The notes: a model not told the origin generated them from the sequence alone. A stretch of 20,528 nucleotides of DNA from Anaerolineae bacterium (GCA_016929205.1 JAFGJF010000010.1:1-20528); one strand, 5' to 3'. Counted from the first letter of the stretch, positions 6,997 through 14,935 are shown. Program-made: numbers and translations.

Positions 6997-8598
6997 ATGA
7001 GTGAAAAACCAGCGCGTGGAGCGACGAACCGGTACGATGTTTTCAAGTTTGTGGTCGCTGCGATCCTTGTTGGGGTGATTGTCATTTTGCTGGTCCCTTG
7101 GGAGAGGGTGCGTCCGGTGTTCAGGCCAACGCCGACACAAGCTGTGAGTGCGGTGACCGTTACACCATCACCCAGCCCGACGTCCTTGTTGGGCAGTACG
7201 GTGCCGACCAGCACGCCTGCGCCGACGCCAGAGATCGAGCCGCCAACGTTTACCGGGCCCGCAGAGGCGGTCAGGGTGGGTGAAGCGGTTTTGTCTGGCA
7301 CAGGCACGCCGGGCAGCAAGGTGTGCGTCATTGTCAACGGCGAGATCATCGTCACGACGATCGCCGATCAGGACGGCAACTGGACGCTGACAACGACGAT
7401 AGATGAGCCGGGACAGTACGAGGTCCAGGTCCAGACGGTCGACGAAAACGGCGAGGTGTTGGCGGAATCGTCACCGGCAGCGTTGACTGTCATCGCGGCC
7501 CTGGCCCCACTGTCCATGGACGTTCCCGAACTGGGCGAGTTTATATTTAGTGGCGATGGGCAGACGGTGGGGCGTCTGGCGATTTCGGGGCGGGGAGAAC
7601 CAGGCACCGTCGTACACATCCGGGCCGGCGATCAACTGCTCGGTTCAGAGATTGTCGATGTCGATGGCGACTGGCGTTTTGACGAGCAAGTGACACTGCC
7701 TCCGGGTACGAGCGATCTGGTCGTGCAGATGAGTGACAACAATGACCGCGTCTTGGCCACGTCGGAGGCGGTGACCGTCGAGATCACGGGCAAACCGGCT
7801 ATCGCCGCGCCAACTCTGATCTTGAGATCGGACGAAGGCGTATTGACGATTTCGGGTACCGGAACGCCCGGATCGCAGATTGAAATTGTCGCCAACGAAC
7901 AGGTCCTGGACACGGTCGTTGTCGGCGAGAACGGGCAATGGTCTTTTGCAGCGCAATTAGAGCCGGGCGAGTACGTGTTGTATGCTCGGGCGATCGATGA
8001 GCAAGGTCACGCCGTTGGCGAATCAGGTGTTGCAAATTACACACAGCCGTTGGTTGACATCACCGGTCCTGTGCTGACTTTTCCGCTTGAGGGGGCAGAG
8101 ATATCGAGTGGCACGATTGTATTGAGCGGCGTTGGCATCGCGGGAAGCAGCGTCGAGATCATTGACAATGGCAAGTTTGTGAACACGGCGATCGTTCAAG
8201 CGGATGGCACGTGGACATTCGAGTACGAGATCGGCGCGGGCGCGCACGTCCTGGCGGTGCAAACGGCTCAGAATCTGGCCAGCTTGAGCCCGCCGGTGAG
8301 CATTCGTGTCATTCAGGCTGTAGCAGCGGATTCCGATACGGATCAAGATGATGCTGAACAAGCTGACGCCGGCCAGGCCGGTGCCGGTGAGGTCTCCTCT
8401 GGCACGTGTCCGGCCGATCCACCGCGCGGCGAGGATCGCGGCGATACGTATGTGGTGGCGTATTGTGAGTATATCAACTTGATCGCGCTGCGTACTGGCG
8501 TCGACCCCGAAGCCCTGCTCGCCGCAAACCCGCAGATCGGCGATCCAAACATGATCCATGAAGGCCAGATTTTGAATTTGCCGGCGCGGGATCAATAA
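6997..8598 (+). CDS. Membrane-anchored Ig-repeat protein with C-terminal LysM domain
   Basis: A 533-residue predicted envelope protein. It has a basic N-terminus, a transmembrane helix at about 17-33, then a Pro/Thr/Ser linker (41-83). Four bacterial Ig-like repeats follow at roughly 84-166, 175-264, 270-352 and 356-439, each with the pattern V/L-x-I-S/T-G-x-G-x-P/A-G-S and D/N-G-x-W-x-F. An acidic Asp/Ala/Gly stretch (442-468) leads to a LysM domain (about 480-529: GDTYVVAYCEY, ALLAANPQI, IHEGQILNLP). LysM binds peptidoglycan-type glycans, and the Ig repeats act as a stalk. Basic residues before the helix put the C-terminus outside. AGGA about 8 bases before the ATG supports the start. It is probably co-transcribed with the preceding gene. 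Cys471 and Cys490 might form a disulphide. Confidence 0.88.
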   Translation: MSEKPARGATNRYDVFKFVVAAILVGVIVILLVPWERVRPVFRPTPTQAVSAVTVTPSPSPTSLLGSTVPTSTPAPTPEIEPPTFTGPAEAVRVGEAVLSGTGTPGSKVCVIVNGEIIVTTIADQDGNWTLTTTIDEPGQYEVQVQTVDENGEVLAESSPAALTVIAALAPLSMDVPELGEFIFSGDGQTVGRLAISGRGEPGTVVHIRAGDQLLGSEIVDVDGDWRFDEQVTLPPGTSDLVVQMSDNNDRVLATSEAVTVEITGKPAIAAPTLILRSDEGVLTISGTGTPGSQIEIVANEQVLDTVVVGENGQWSFAAQLEPGEYVLYARAIDEQGHAVGESGVANYTQPLVDITGPVLTFPLEGAEISSGTIVLSGVGIAGSSVEIIDNGKFVNTAIVQADGTWTFEYEIGAGAHVLAVQTAQNLASLSPPVSIRVIQAVAADSDTDQDDAEQADAGQAGAGEVSSGTCPADPPRGEDRGDTYVVAYCEYINLIALRTGVDPEALLAANPQIGDPNMIHEGQILNLPARDQ

Positions 8599-8616
8599 GG
8601 AAAAGGAACCGCCGGG

Positions 8617-9588
8617 CTAGTGGCCGTGTTCGAGGTAGGCGATTTGGACAGGCGTGAGCCGGACGTCGGCGGCCTGCAAGCTGTCGGCAAGTTGTTCTGG
8701 TGTCCGGCAGCCAACGACGGGAATGGTTGGAAAGGGCTGCGAGATCAAGTAGGCGAGCACGATCTGGGTGATCGACAGCGCGGTCTGGCTCTGTACGTGC
8801 TGGATGCGCTCCAGACGTCGTCTTGTTTCATCGAGATCGACCATTCTCACCGCGCCGGACCGCGTCTGATCGAGCGTGCCTGCTTGAGCCAGTTTTTGAA
8901 ACAACCCGTTGGCTTGTGAAGAATAGGGGATGGCTGCCAGACCCGTTTGGCGATGGTAGGTATACAGATCATCCGTCATCGCCGCCATCGTCTTGTCTGC
9001 GATTTTGTCCGGATCTACTGGCGCGAGATTCCACAACATCTGGTTGGCGACGAACCCGTGCAGTCCGTGTGCACGAGCATAGTCGTTGGCCGCTCGTATC
9101 CGTTCCGCACGCCAGTTTGAGCAGGCGATATAACGCACCTGGCCTGTCCTGATCTGTTGATTCAGCGTGTCGACGATTTCCTGGACGGGACGCGTCGGAT
9201 CGTCGCGGTGAAGGTAGTACAGGTCGATATAGTCTGTCTGAAGGTGTTCCAGGCTGGCGTGCAGGTCCTCTACAATTTCTTGCGGCGATAGGCGGGGGAT
9301 GTGCATAGTATCCAGGTAAGGATGCCCGCCTTTGGTGGCAACGATCATCCGCTCTCGATTTCCCCGCGCTTTGATCCACTGTCCCAGCGTCTTTTCGCTG
9401 GTGCTGTTTGTACCCGGGATCCAGTTGGAATAAACGATCGCGGTGTCGATCATGTTTCCGCCGGCATCCGCATACGCGTCGAGCATGGCGAATGACGTCT
9501 TGGTGTCGATGGTCGCGCCCAGGTTCGACGTGCCAAAACAAATGGTATAGGGATTGAGATCGGTTTGTGGAATGGTTGTGAAGCTCAT
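8617..9588 (-). CDS. Aldo/keto reductase
   Basis: A 323-residue NAD(P)H-dependent oxidoreductase of the (beta/alpha)8 aldo/keto reductase superfamily. The catalytic tetrad is readable as Asp48 (NMIDTA), Tyr53 (VYSNW), Lys86 (VATKGGH) and His127 (YYLHRDD). The ACSNW, PYSSQANGLF and VVGCRTPEQLADSL segments correspond to the substrate- and cofactor-binding loops of the YajO/YdjG-type branch. Length is normal and the protein appears intact. It is the last gene of the MarR/ABC operon, starting 14 bases after the second exporter gene, with AGGT before the ATG. A role in reducing toxic carbonyl compounds handled by the same operon is an inference. The stop faces the convergent LysM gene with only 18 bases between them. 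Confidence 0.94.
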   Translation of the reverse strand: MSFTTIPQTDLNPYTICFGTSNLGATIDTKTSFAMLDAYADAGGNMIDTAIVYSNWIPGTNSTSEKTLGQWIKARGNRERMIVATKGGHPYLDTMHIPRLSPQEIVEDLHASLEHLQTDYIDLYYLHRDDPTRPVQEIVDTLNQQIRTGQVRYIACSNWRAERIRAANDYARAHGLHGFVANQMLWNLAPVDPDKIADKTMAAMTDDLYTYHRQTGLAAIPYSSQANGLFQKLAQAGTLDQTRSGAVRMVDLDETRRRLERIQHVQSQTALSITQIVLAYLISQPFPTIPVVGCRTPEQLADSLQAADVRLTPVQIAYLEHGH

Positions 9589-9602
9589 ATTTTTACCTCT
9601 TG

Positions 9603-11441
9603 TTATGCGCTGCCTTGTGCTTCTTCTTCCCAGGCCACGAATTGCCGTTCGTACAGGTCGCTGTACAAGCCGCCTTCCTGGACCAGCGCTTCGTGAGTCC
9701 CTTGCTCGACAATCTTGCCGTCGTCAATGACGTAAATACGGTCGGCATTGCGGACGGTGCTCAGCCGGTGGGCGATGACGATAGCCGTGCGCCCGCTGAG
9801 CAGCCGGTCGAGCGCGTCCTGGATCAAAGCCTCGGTCATCGTGTCCACACTCGACGTCGCCTCATCCATAATCAACAGCCGGGGATCGACGAGCAGGGCG
9901 CGGGCGATACAGATGAGCTGCCTTTGGCCAACCGAGAGGTTGACGCCTCCTTCGAGGATCTTGGTGTCGTATTCATCGGGCAGGTTGCGGATAAAGCCAT
10001 CTGCATTGGCTTGCCTGGCTGCTTCAAAGACGTGCTGGTCGCCGGAAAGCGGGCTGCCAAAGCGGATGTTGTCGGCAATTGTGCCCGGGAAGAGGAAGGG
10101 GTCTTGGGGCACCAGTCCCATCTGGCGGTGAAGGCTTTGTTGGGTGATGTCGCGGATATCGTAATCGTCGATCTTGACCACGCCGGCGGTGACCTCATAA
10201 AAGCGCGCTGCAAGGTTGGCGATCGTGGTTTTTCCCGCACCGGTCGGGCCAACCAGGGCAATCGTCTCGCCCGGCTCGATGGTCAGGTTGATCTGGTGCA
10301 GCACTTCTTTTTCCTCTGTATATTGGAACGACACATCATTGAATTCGATGCGCCCGGTGATGGTGGGCATGTCCAGGGCTTCCGGCCGATCTTGCACGGC
10401 CGATTCGGTGTCGAGCAGTTCCAGGACGCGCTCGCCACCAGCCGTCGCTGCCTGGAGTGTGGTGTAGAGCTGGCTCAGGTCGCGGATCGGGTTAAAGAAA
10501 CGGCCTACGTAGGTTAGAAAAGCGGCTACCACGCCAATGGTCAAGGTTCCTCGGGCGACCATCGTACCGCCTACCCAAAGTACAATGCAGGTTGCAGCGA
10601 TGCTCAAGATGTCGACGATGGGTAAAAAAATGAACGACAATGACATTGCGCTGATATTGGTATCGCGGTTGGCGCGGTTAATCTCTTCGAACCGTTCCTG
10701 GGTGTTTGCTTCTTGGGCAAACGCCTGGATGACGCGCATCCCACTGATGTTTTCGGCCAGGTCGCCGATCACGGCGGCCACTTTTTCTCGCGTTTGTCGA
10801 AAAGCGACGCGCGCACGGCTGCTAAACCAGGTCGTTGCCAGGACCATCAGCGGCAGGACGCTAAACGTCAACAGCGCCAGACGCGGTTCCATACTGATCA
10901 TAACGACAATGGTACCAATCAACGTAATCCCGTCACCGAGCAGGCTGATCAGACCTTGTGACAGCAGCTCGTTGATCACGCCCACATCGCTGAACACACG
11001 AGAGATGGTTACACCCACGATATGTGTGTCGTGATAGGGCACGGAGAGATCCTGCAGGTGCCGGAAGAGCCGATTGCGCAAGGTGGTGAGAACGCGCTGC
11101 CCGATCCACGAGAGCACATAGCTCTGCACTGCCGAGGACAGATAGACGGCGCTCAAGGTCGCGATCAGCCAAATGCTGGTGACAAGCAGTCCTTGCCCAT
11201 CTTTGTTGGCAATGTTTTCATCGATGGCAACTTTGGTCAGGTAAGGGGCGAGCAAGTCCGCGCCGGAGGAGACCAGCATAAGCAATGCAGCCAAAGTCAT
11301 TTGCTTCCAGTAGGGTTTGACGAAGGAAAGCAATCTCAGGATCACACTGCCGCTGATACGCCCGGTTTGTTCCTTTTCTCCCATGCTTCGCAGCATACCG
11401 CCCGGTCCGCGGTTCATGGCGCTACCACCAAGGTTAATCAT
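9603..11441 (-). CDS. ABC exporter half-transporter with canonical catalytic Glu
   Basis: A 612-residue fused membrane and ATPase half of a multidrug-type (type IV) exporter. The six-helix domain spans about residues 35-320, and the nucleotide-binding domain about 365-600. Motifs: Walker A GPTGAGKTT (398-406), Q-loop VPQDPFLF, signature LSVGQ (502-506), Walker B LLIMDE with Glu527, D-loop SSVD and H-loop His558 (VIAHRLST). The signature has Val in place of the second Gly. This fits the half that supplies the altered signature to the degenerate site of a heterodimer, as in TM288, LmrD and YheH-type proteins. The partner gene ends 13 bases upstream. The start is uncertain: an ATG eight codons downstream with GGTGG before it is an alternative. 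Confidence 0.94.
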   Translation of the reverse strand: MINLGGSAMNRGPGGMLRSMGEKEQTGRISGSVILRLLSFVKPYWKQMTLAALLMLVSSGADLLAPYLTKVAIDENIANKDGQGLLVTSIWLIATLSAVYLSSAVQSYVLSWIGQRVLTTLRNRLFRHLQDLSVPYHDTHIVGVTISRVFSDVGVINELLSQGLISLLGDGITLIGTIVVMISMEPRLALLTFSVLPLMVLATTWFSSRARVAFRQTREKVAAVIGDLAENISGMRVIQAFAQEANTQERFEEINRANRDTNISAMSLSFIFLPIVDILSIAATCIVLWVGGTMVARGTLTIGVVAAFLTYVGRFFNPIRDLSQLYTTLQAATAGGERVLELLDTESAVQDRPEALDMPTITGRIEFNDVSFQYTEEKEVLHQINLTIEPGETIALVGPTGAGKTTIANLAARFYEVTAGVVKIDDYDIRDITQQSLHRQMGLVPQDPFLFPGTIADNIRFGSPLSGDQHVFEAARQANADGFIRNLPDEYDTKILEGGVNLSVGQRQLICIARALLVDPRLLIMDEATSSVDTMTEALIQDALDRLLSGRTAIVIAHRLSTVRNADRIYVIDDGKIVEQGTHEALVQEGGLYSDLYERQFVAWEEEAQGSA

Positions 11442-11454
11442 AGGGTTGGTCCTT

Positions 11455-13329
11455 TCATACGGGTTGAAGCACGGCGGCAGCCGTTTCCTGCGGCCTCAGC
11501 TGGCGGTGATAGATATCGGCATAGATTTCGCTGGTGCGCAGCAGCTGCTCGTGGGCGGTTTGTTCTGCCGTTCGAACGCCACGTGCGGCAATACGTCCTT
11601 TGTCCAGCACCAAGACCTGATCGGCCTGGCGAACGGTGCTCAACCGTTGGGCAATGACGAAAGAGGTGCGTTGTTCCATCAGCTTGGCTAGCGCTGACTG
11701 GATCAGAGCCTCGGTCTCGGTGTCGACGCTGGAGGTCGCATCGTCCAGAATCAGGATGCGTGGATTCTTGAGAATCGCACGGGCGATCGCGACGCGCTGT
11801 TTCTGCCCACCGGAAAGGGTCACGCCGCGCTCACCAACTTCAGTCTCGTATTGCTGTGGCAAGCTCATGATAAAGTCGTGTGCTGAGGCCGCCTGGGCTG
11901 CAGCGTAGACTTGATCTCGGCTCGCGTCGGGGCGACCAAAGGCAATGTTTTCATAGATGGTACTGGCAAAAAGTGTGGTGTCCTGCAACACGATACCGAT
12001 GCTTTCGCGTAGCGAATTCAGGGTCACATGACGAATATGCTGCCCATCAATACATATTTGCCCCTCTGTAGCGTCATAAAAACGGGGGATCAGGCTGATG
12101 ATCGAGCTTTTGCCCGAACCGGTCGCGCCGAGCAGGGCGATGATCTGGCCGGGATAGGCCTCAAAGCTGATGTCATCGAGCACCCGGTGCCGTCCAAAGT
12201 AGGCAAAGGAGACGTTTTTGAAACGAACGTGGCCTTGAATGTTTTCAAGCGGTTTGGCATCGGGCAGGTCTTCAACCTCAGACTGGGCATCCAGAATTTC
12301 GAATACGCGTTCCCCTGAGGCAGTCGCCTGGGCGATAGCGGCGATGATCCAGCCCAGCCGCCGCACCGGGCCCAGCAATTGGCCGGCGTAAGTGATAAAC
12401 GCCACCAGTTCACCGATCGTCAGGGTGTCGCCGATCACCAGCCGCCCGCCGAACAGGATAATCAAGATTGTACCCGCACCGGCAAAGAGCTGAAGCAGCG
12501 GAAGATAGGTCGATCGCATTCGTGCCGAATAGAGGTTGATGCCAAGTACCTGGTTGTTTTCGTCTGTGAACCGTTCGATCTCGGCCTGTTCCTGGGCAAA
12601 GGCTTTTACCACCCGCGCGCCGCGCAGGTTTTGTTCCACTCGTGCGGTGAGATCGGCCATTTTCTGCTGGACGGTTCGTGATAACGGGCGGAATCGCCTG
12701 CCGAAATCCCACGCCCCATATGCCAAAAAAGGAACGATGGTCAGGGTCAGCAGAGCCAGTTGAAGGTTCATTGCAATCATTGTGTAGGCAATGCCAATGA
12801 TCAGCGTTGTGATTTCGACCAGGCGCAGGACGGCGCGCCCGGTGAGAAAGCGTACTCGATCCACGTCATTGATCGCCCGCGCGAGTAATTGTCCTGTTTC
12901 CGACTGGTCATGATAGCTGAAGGACAGTGATTGCAGTTTTTGATGAAGGGCATTGCGCATGTCGTAAGCGACGCTTTGCGAGGCAACCTCGGTCCAGCGG
13001 CCAAAGAGGAACGTGCATACTCCGCGCACGAGCGTCAATGCCAGGAGCCACAGTGTTCCCAATTGTATGGTAGACAGATTGCCACCGCTAATGCCATCGT
13101 CAACCATCGTGCGGATGATTTGTGGCATGTACAGTGAAATGCCGTTATTGGCCAGCAAGAGCACATAAGCACCTACAATATGGGGCCAATAAGGACGCAG
13201 ATAGCCGAGACAGCGCAACAATATTTTTGTGCTGCCAGGACGGCGCAATGGAAGGGTGGCCAAGCTGATGCTGCCAGATGTCTTGGCGGTTCGCTTTGTT
13301 TGAGCAGTCGTTCTCGTATCAGTAGCCAT
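11455..13329 (-). CDS. ABC exporter half-transporter with degenerate ATPase site
   Basis: A 624-residue partner of the following half-transporter. The membrane domain spans about 45-335 and the nucleotide-binding domain about 365-610. Walker A is GATGSGKSS (401-409) and the signature LSGGQ (505-509) is canonical. Walker B reads LILDD, with Asp530 where the catalytic Glu should be, and the switch position of the H-loop is Gln561 (VIAQRLST). Both changes are hallmarks of the non-hydrolysing site in heterodimeric exporters such as TM287/288 and BmrCD. The ATG at 13329 is chosen because GGAG lies 7 bases upstream; it overlaps the end of the MarR gene by 11 bases, so translation is coupled. Near the C-terminus, about eight residues (VRTAEQTA) interrupt the usual RGTHEQLL motif. 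Confidence 0.95.
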   Translation of the reverse strand: MATDTRTTAQTKRTAKTSGSISLATLPLRRPGSTKILLRCLGYLRPYWPHIVGAYVLLLANNGISLYMPQIIRTMVDDGISGGNLSTIQLGTLWLLALTLVRGVCTFLFGRWTEVASQSVAYDMRNALHQKLQSLSFSYHDQSETGQLLARAINDVDRVRFLTGRAVLRLVEITTLIIGIAYTMIAMNLQLALLTLTIVPFLAYGAWDFGRRFRPLSRTVQQKMADLTARVEQNLRGARVVKAFAQEQAEIERFTDENNQVLGINLYSARMRSTYLPLLQLFAGAGTILIILFGGRLVIGDTLTIGELVAFITYAGQLLGPVRRLGWIIAAIAQATASGERVFEILDAQSEVEDLPDAKPLENIQGHVRFKNVSFAYFGRHRVLDDISFEAYPGQIIALLGATGSGKSSIISLIPRFYDATEGQICIDGQHIRHVTLNSLRESIGIVLQDTTLFASTIYENIAFGRPDASRDQVYAAAQAASAHDFIMSLPQQYETEVGERGVTLSGGQKQRVAIARAILKNPRILILDDATSSVDTETEALIQSALAKLMEQRTSFVIAQRLSTVRQADQVLVLDKGRIAARGVRTAEQTAHEQLLRTSEIYADIYHRQLRPQETAAAVLQPV

Positions 13330-13768
13330 TTTTGATCTCCAAAAGGCGCATAATCTCTGTGATGGCTTCATTGATGAGTGCCAGCCGTTCTTGTGGCAGC
13401 GTCCTCAATGTCTCACGCAGTAAAGACACGCCACCCAACTGCGCATTGTCAATGAACTCGCGTCCTGCGTCGGTCAGGTCGACGATGACGACACGGTTAT
13501 CCGATGCCGAACGGGTGCGGGTGACCAAACCCTTTTTCTGCAGGTGGGCGATCAGTTCCGAGGTGCTGCTGTCACTGATATACAGATAGTCGCTGAGCTG
13601 CCCGATCGTCAACGGGCCGGCCTGGCGCAGGTGTCGCAAGGCGGCAATTTTGCGACCGCTGACTCCCTCTTGCTGCATTTGCCGGCTGTACTGCCGCAGG
13701 TGGCGATACATGGTGAGGAATTTGTTGATCGTCGCCGTATACAGTGCTTCTTGGTCAGTTTTCTCCAT
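13319..13768 (-). CDS. MarR-family transcriptional regulator
   Basis: A 149-residue winged-helix repressor type. N-terminal dimerisation helices (about 8-33) are followed by the DNA-binding domain (about 38-105): the recognition helix ISDSSTSELIAHLQKKGLV and the wing RTRSASDNRVVIVDLTDAG with the family's Asp-Asn-Arg motif. C-terminal helices (about 103-146) complete the dimer. It heads the operon for the exporter pair and reductase, and its gene overlaps the first exporter gene. That is the usual layout for a ligand-released repressor of a drug exporter. The ATG at 13768 has AGAGG 6 bases upstream; the frame extends 18 codons further with no better site. Palindromes lie between this start and its promoter, consistent with autorepression. 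Confidence 0.93.
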   Translation of the reverse strand: MEKTDQEALYTATINKFLTMYRHLRQYSRQMQQEGVSGRKIAALRHLRQAGPLTIGQLSDYLYISDSSTSELIAHLQKKGLVTRTRSASDNRVVIVDLTDAGREFIDNAQLGGVSLLRETLRTLPQERLALINEAITEIMRLLEIKNGY

Positions 13769-13791
13769 CGCGTCCTCTCGTCTTTCGGTTG

Positions 13792-13832
13792 CGAATGTTT
13801 CGAAAGGGAAATATTTGGTCACGAATATTTCG
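13792..13832. promoter_or_regulatory. Probable MarR operator boxes in the leader
   Basis: Two near-palindromic boxes, CGAATGTTTCG (13792-13802) and CGAATATTTCG (13822-13832), differ at one base and start 30 bases apart, about three helical turns. Between them is AAATATTT (13809-13816). On the minus strand, AAATATT and AATATTT form 7-bp inverted arms 8 bases apart. The boxes lie just downstream of the likely transcription start of the MarR operon. Confidence 0.5.
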
Positions 13833-13842
13833 GTTTAGAAGA

Positions 13843-13871
13843 AATTTACCACAGTTGGCATTTTTTGTCAA
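13843..13871 (-). promoter_or_regulatory. Promoter of the MarR/exporter operon
   Basis: On the minus strand a perfect -35 box TTGACA (13871-13866) is followed after 17 bases by TAAATT (13848-13843), a four-of-six -10 match. Transcription from about 13836 would pass directly into the palindromic boxes before the MarR start at 13768. Confidence 0.65.
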
Positions 13872-13890
13872 GCGGTTGTGTTTCAGATCA

Positions 13891-13920
13891 TTGTACAACG
13901 GCGCCGTTGTAGGGTATAAT
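13891..13920 (+). promoter_or_regulatory. Promoter of the cupin/enolase-superfamily cluster
   Basis: A perfect TATAAT (13915-13920) lies 36 bases before the cupin ATG. TTGTAC (13891-13896), a poor -35 match, lies 18 bases upstream. The long spacer is almost entirely occupied by a perfect palindrome. Confidence 0.55.
13894..13911. promoter_or_regulatory. 18-bp perfect palindromic operator
   Basis: TACAACGGCGCCGTTGTA is identical to its reverse complement over all 18 bases. It sits between the -35 and -10 boxes of the rightward promoter, where a bound dimer would block RNA polymerase. It is also 23 bases upstream of the -35 box of the MarR operon. The cognate regulator is not identifiable. The sequence differs from the AT-rich MarR boxes, so a different protein is likely. 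Confidence 0.6.
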
Positions 13921-13955
13921 CAGGTTGCGGGGCTAGCAGAAGGACATTAAGCGGC

Positions 13956-14327
13956 ATGCGACTTGAAACGGCAGACAAGATACGGGCCAAGGGGTGGTAT
14001 TGCGGCCCGTGGGATTCAGATCTGGGTATTTCGCTGGGTTATGCCAACCAGGGTGTGGATGAGCCACACGTCCACCGGCAGATGACCGAGATCTATTTTA
14101 TGGCGCGTGGCACGGCGGTGATGCGCGTCGAAAGAGAAACGATCGCGCTGGAGCAAGACCAGGTGCTGGTGGTCGAGCCGGGTGAGGCACATACTTTTCT
14201 CTCCAGCTCGCCCGATCACTTTCATTTTGTGATCCAGGTGCCGGGCTTGTATGGAGAGCAGGCCCAAGCCGATAAGGTGCTGGTGCCGCGCTCGCGATTA
14301 AATTTGGATGAAACGGAGGGAGGATGA
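13956..14327 (+). CDS. Small single-domain cupin protein
   Basis: A 123-residue protein with one cupin barrel. Cupin motif 1 is visible as PHVHRQMTEIYFMARG, with His38, His40 and Glu45 as metal ligands. Motif 2 is VVEPGEAHTF with His79 as the fourth ligand. The intact ligand set predicts a metal-binding (Mn, Fe, Ni or Zn) isomerase, dioxygenase or sensor-type protein, but the substrate cannot be inferred. It is the first gene of the five-gene unit; its stop overlaps the next start (ATGATG). AAGGA is rather far (about 11 bases) from the ATG. Its proximity to an enolase-superfamily enzyme suggests a role on a sugar-acid type substrate, which is an inference. Confidence 0.88.
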   Translation: MRLETADKIRAKGWYCGPWDSDLGISLGYANQGVDEPHVHRQMTEIYFMARGTAVMRVERETIALEQDQVLVVEPGEAHTFLSSSPDHFHFVIQVPGLYGEQAQADKVLVPRSRLNLDETEGG

Positions 14328-14935
14328 TGGATCTTTTGAAAGGTGTTTCAGCAGAGACGCTCGGCGGACTGGCATGGCATAACGCGCCTGAGCGTTGGGT
14401 GCTTTTGCCGGATGGCAGCCTGCGCGTTTTTGTGCCGCCCGAGGTGGATTATTTTCGCAATCCCAACGGCCAGCAGGTGGTCGATTCGGCACCGTTTTTG
14501 TGGCTTTCAGTCGAGGGAGATTTTGTGGCGCGCATGCGCGTTTGTCCGGCGTTCACATCTACGTATGATGCGGGCGCGTTGATGGTGCGCCACGACGAGG
14601 CACATTGGGCCAAGCTCTGTTACGAGGCCACCGATTTCGGCACGCACGCCGTGGTCAGCGTGGTGACGAACGGCCTGTCCGACGATGCCAACGGCGTTGA
14701 CCTCGACGTGGATGCGGTATGGCTGCAAGTTGTGCGCCAGGACAACGTGTTTGCGCTGCATTACACGATTGACGGGCAGAACTGGCGGATGGTACGCTAT
14801 TTTACGCTGCCTGTTCCACACCAGATCAAGGTGGGGTTGGTCGCGCAGTCGCCGGTCGGACCGGGGACGACGATTGACTTTGGCGGGTTTGAGGTCGAAT
14901 CGCGCCGGGTGGCAAACTTGAGGGCCGGCGTGTAG
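14324..14935 (+). CDS. DUF1349 (REE1-like) concanavalin-A-fold protein
   Basis: A 203-residue predicted cytoplasmic beta-sandwich of the DUF1349 family, related to the yeast protein called regulation of enolase 1. Recognisable segments are PPEVDYFRNPNG near residues 38-49, a SAPFLWLSVEGDF strand, YDAGALMVRHDEAHWAKLCYE (about 81-101), VVSVVTNGLSDDAN, and the repeated WLQVVRQDNVFALHYTIDG and VGLVAQSP strands near the end. Family members bind or trim carbohydrates in some contexts, but no enzymatic residues can be assigned here. Two adjacent ATGs are possible: the one at 14324 overlaps the cupin stop by four bases, while 14327 has better spacing to GGAGGG. Either implies coupled translation. Confidence 0.85.
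   Translation: MMDLLKGVSAETLGGLAWHNAPERWVLLPDGSLRVFVPPEVDYFRNPNGQQVVDSAPFLWLSVEGDFVARMRVCPAFTSTYDAGALMVRHDEAHWAKLCYEATDFGTHAVVSVVTNGLSDDANGVDLDVDAVWLQVVRQDNVFALHYTIDGQNWRMVRYFTLPVPHQIKVGLVAQSPVGPGTTIDFGGFEVESRRVANLRAGV

Noticed and set aside
6378..7355. Minus-strand open frame of 325 codons spanning two plus-strand genes
   Set aside because: It crosses the junction of two well-supported genes with strong ribosome-binding sites, and its translation has no coherent domain.
8599..8616. Bidirectional terminator between the convergent LysM and reductase genes
   Set aside because: The 18-base gap contains no inverted repeat or T-run. The same holds for the 7-base gap at 17921-17927.
9600..10517. 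Plus-strand open frame of 305 codons opposite the second exporter gene
   Set aside because: It is antisense to an ABC half-transporter with all motifs intact, so it is a shadow frame.
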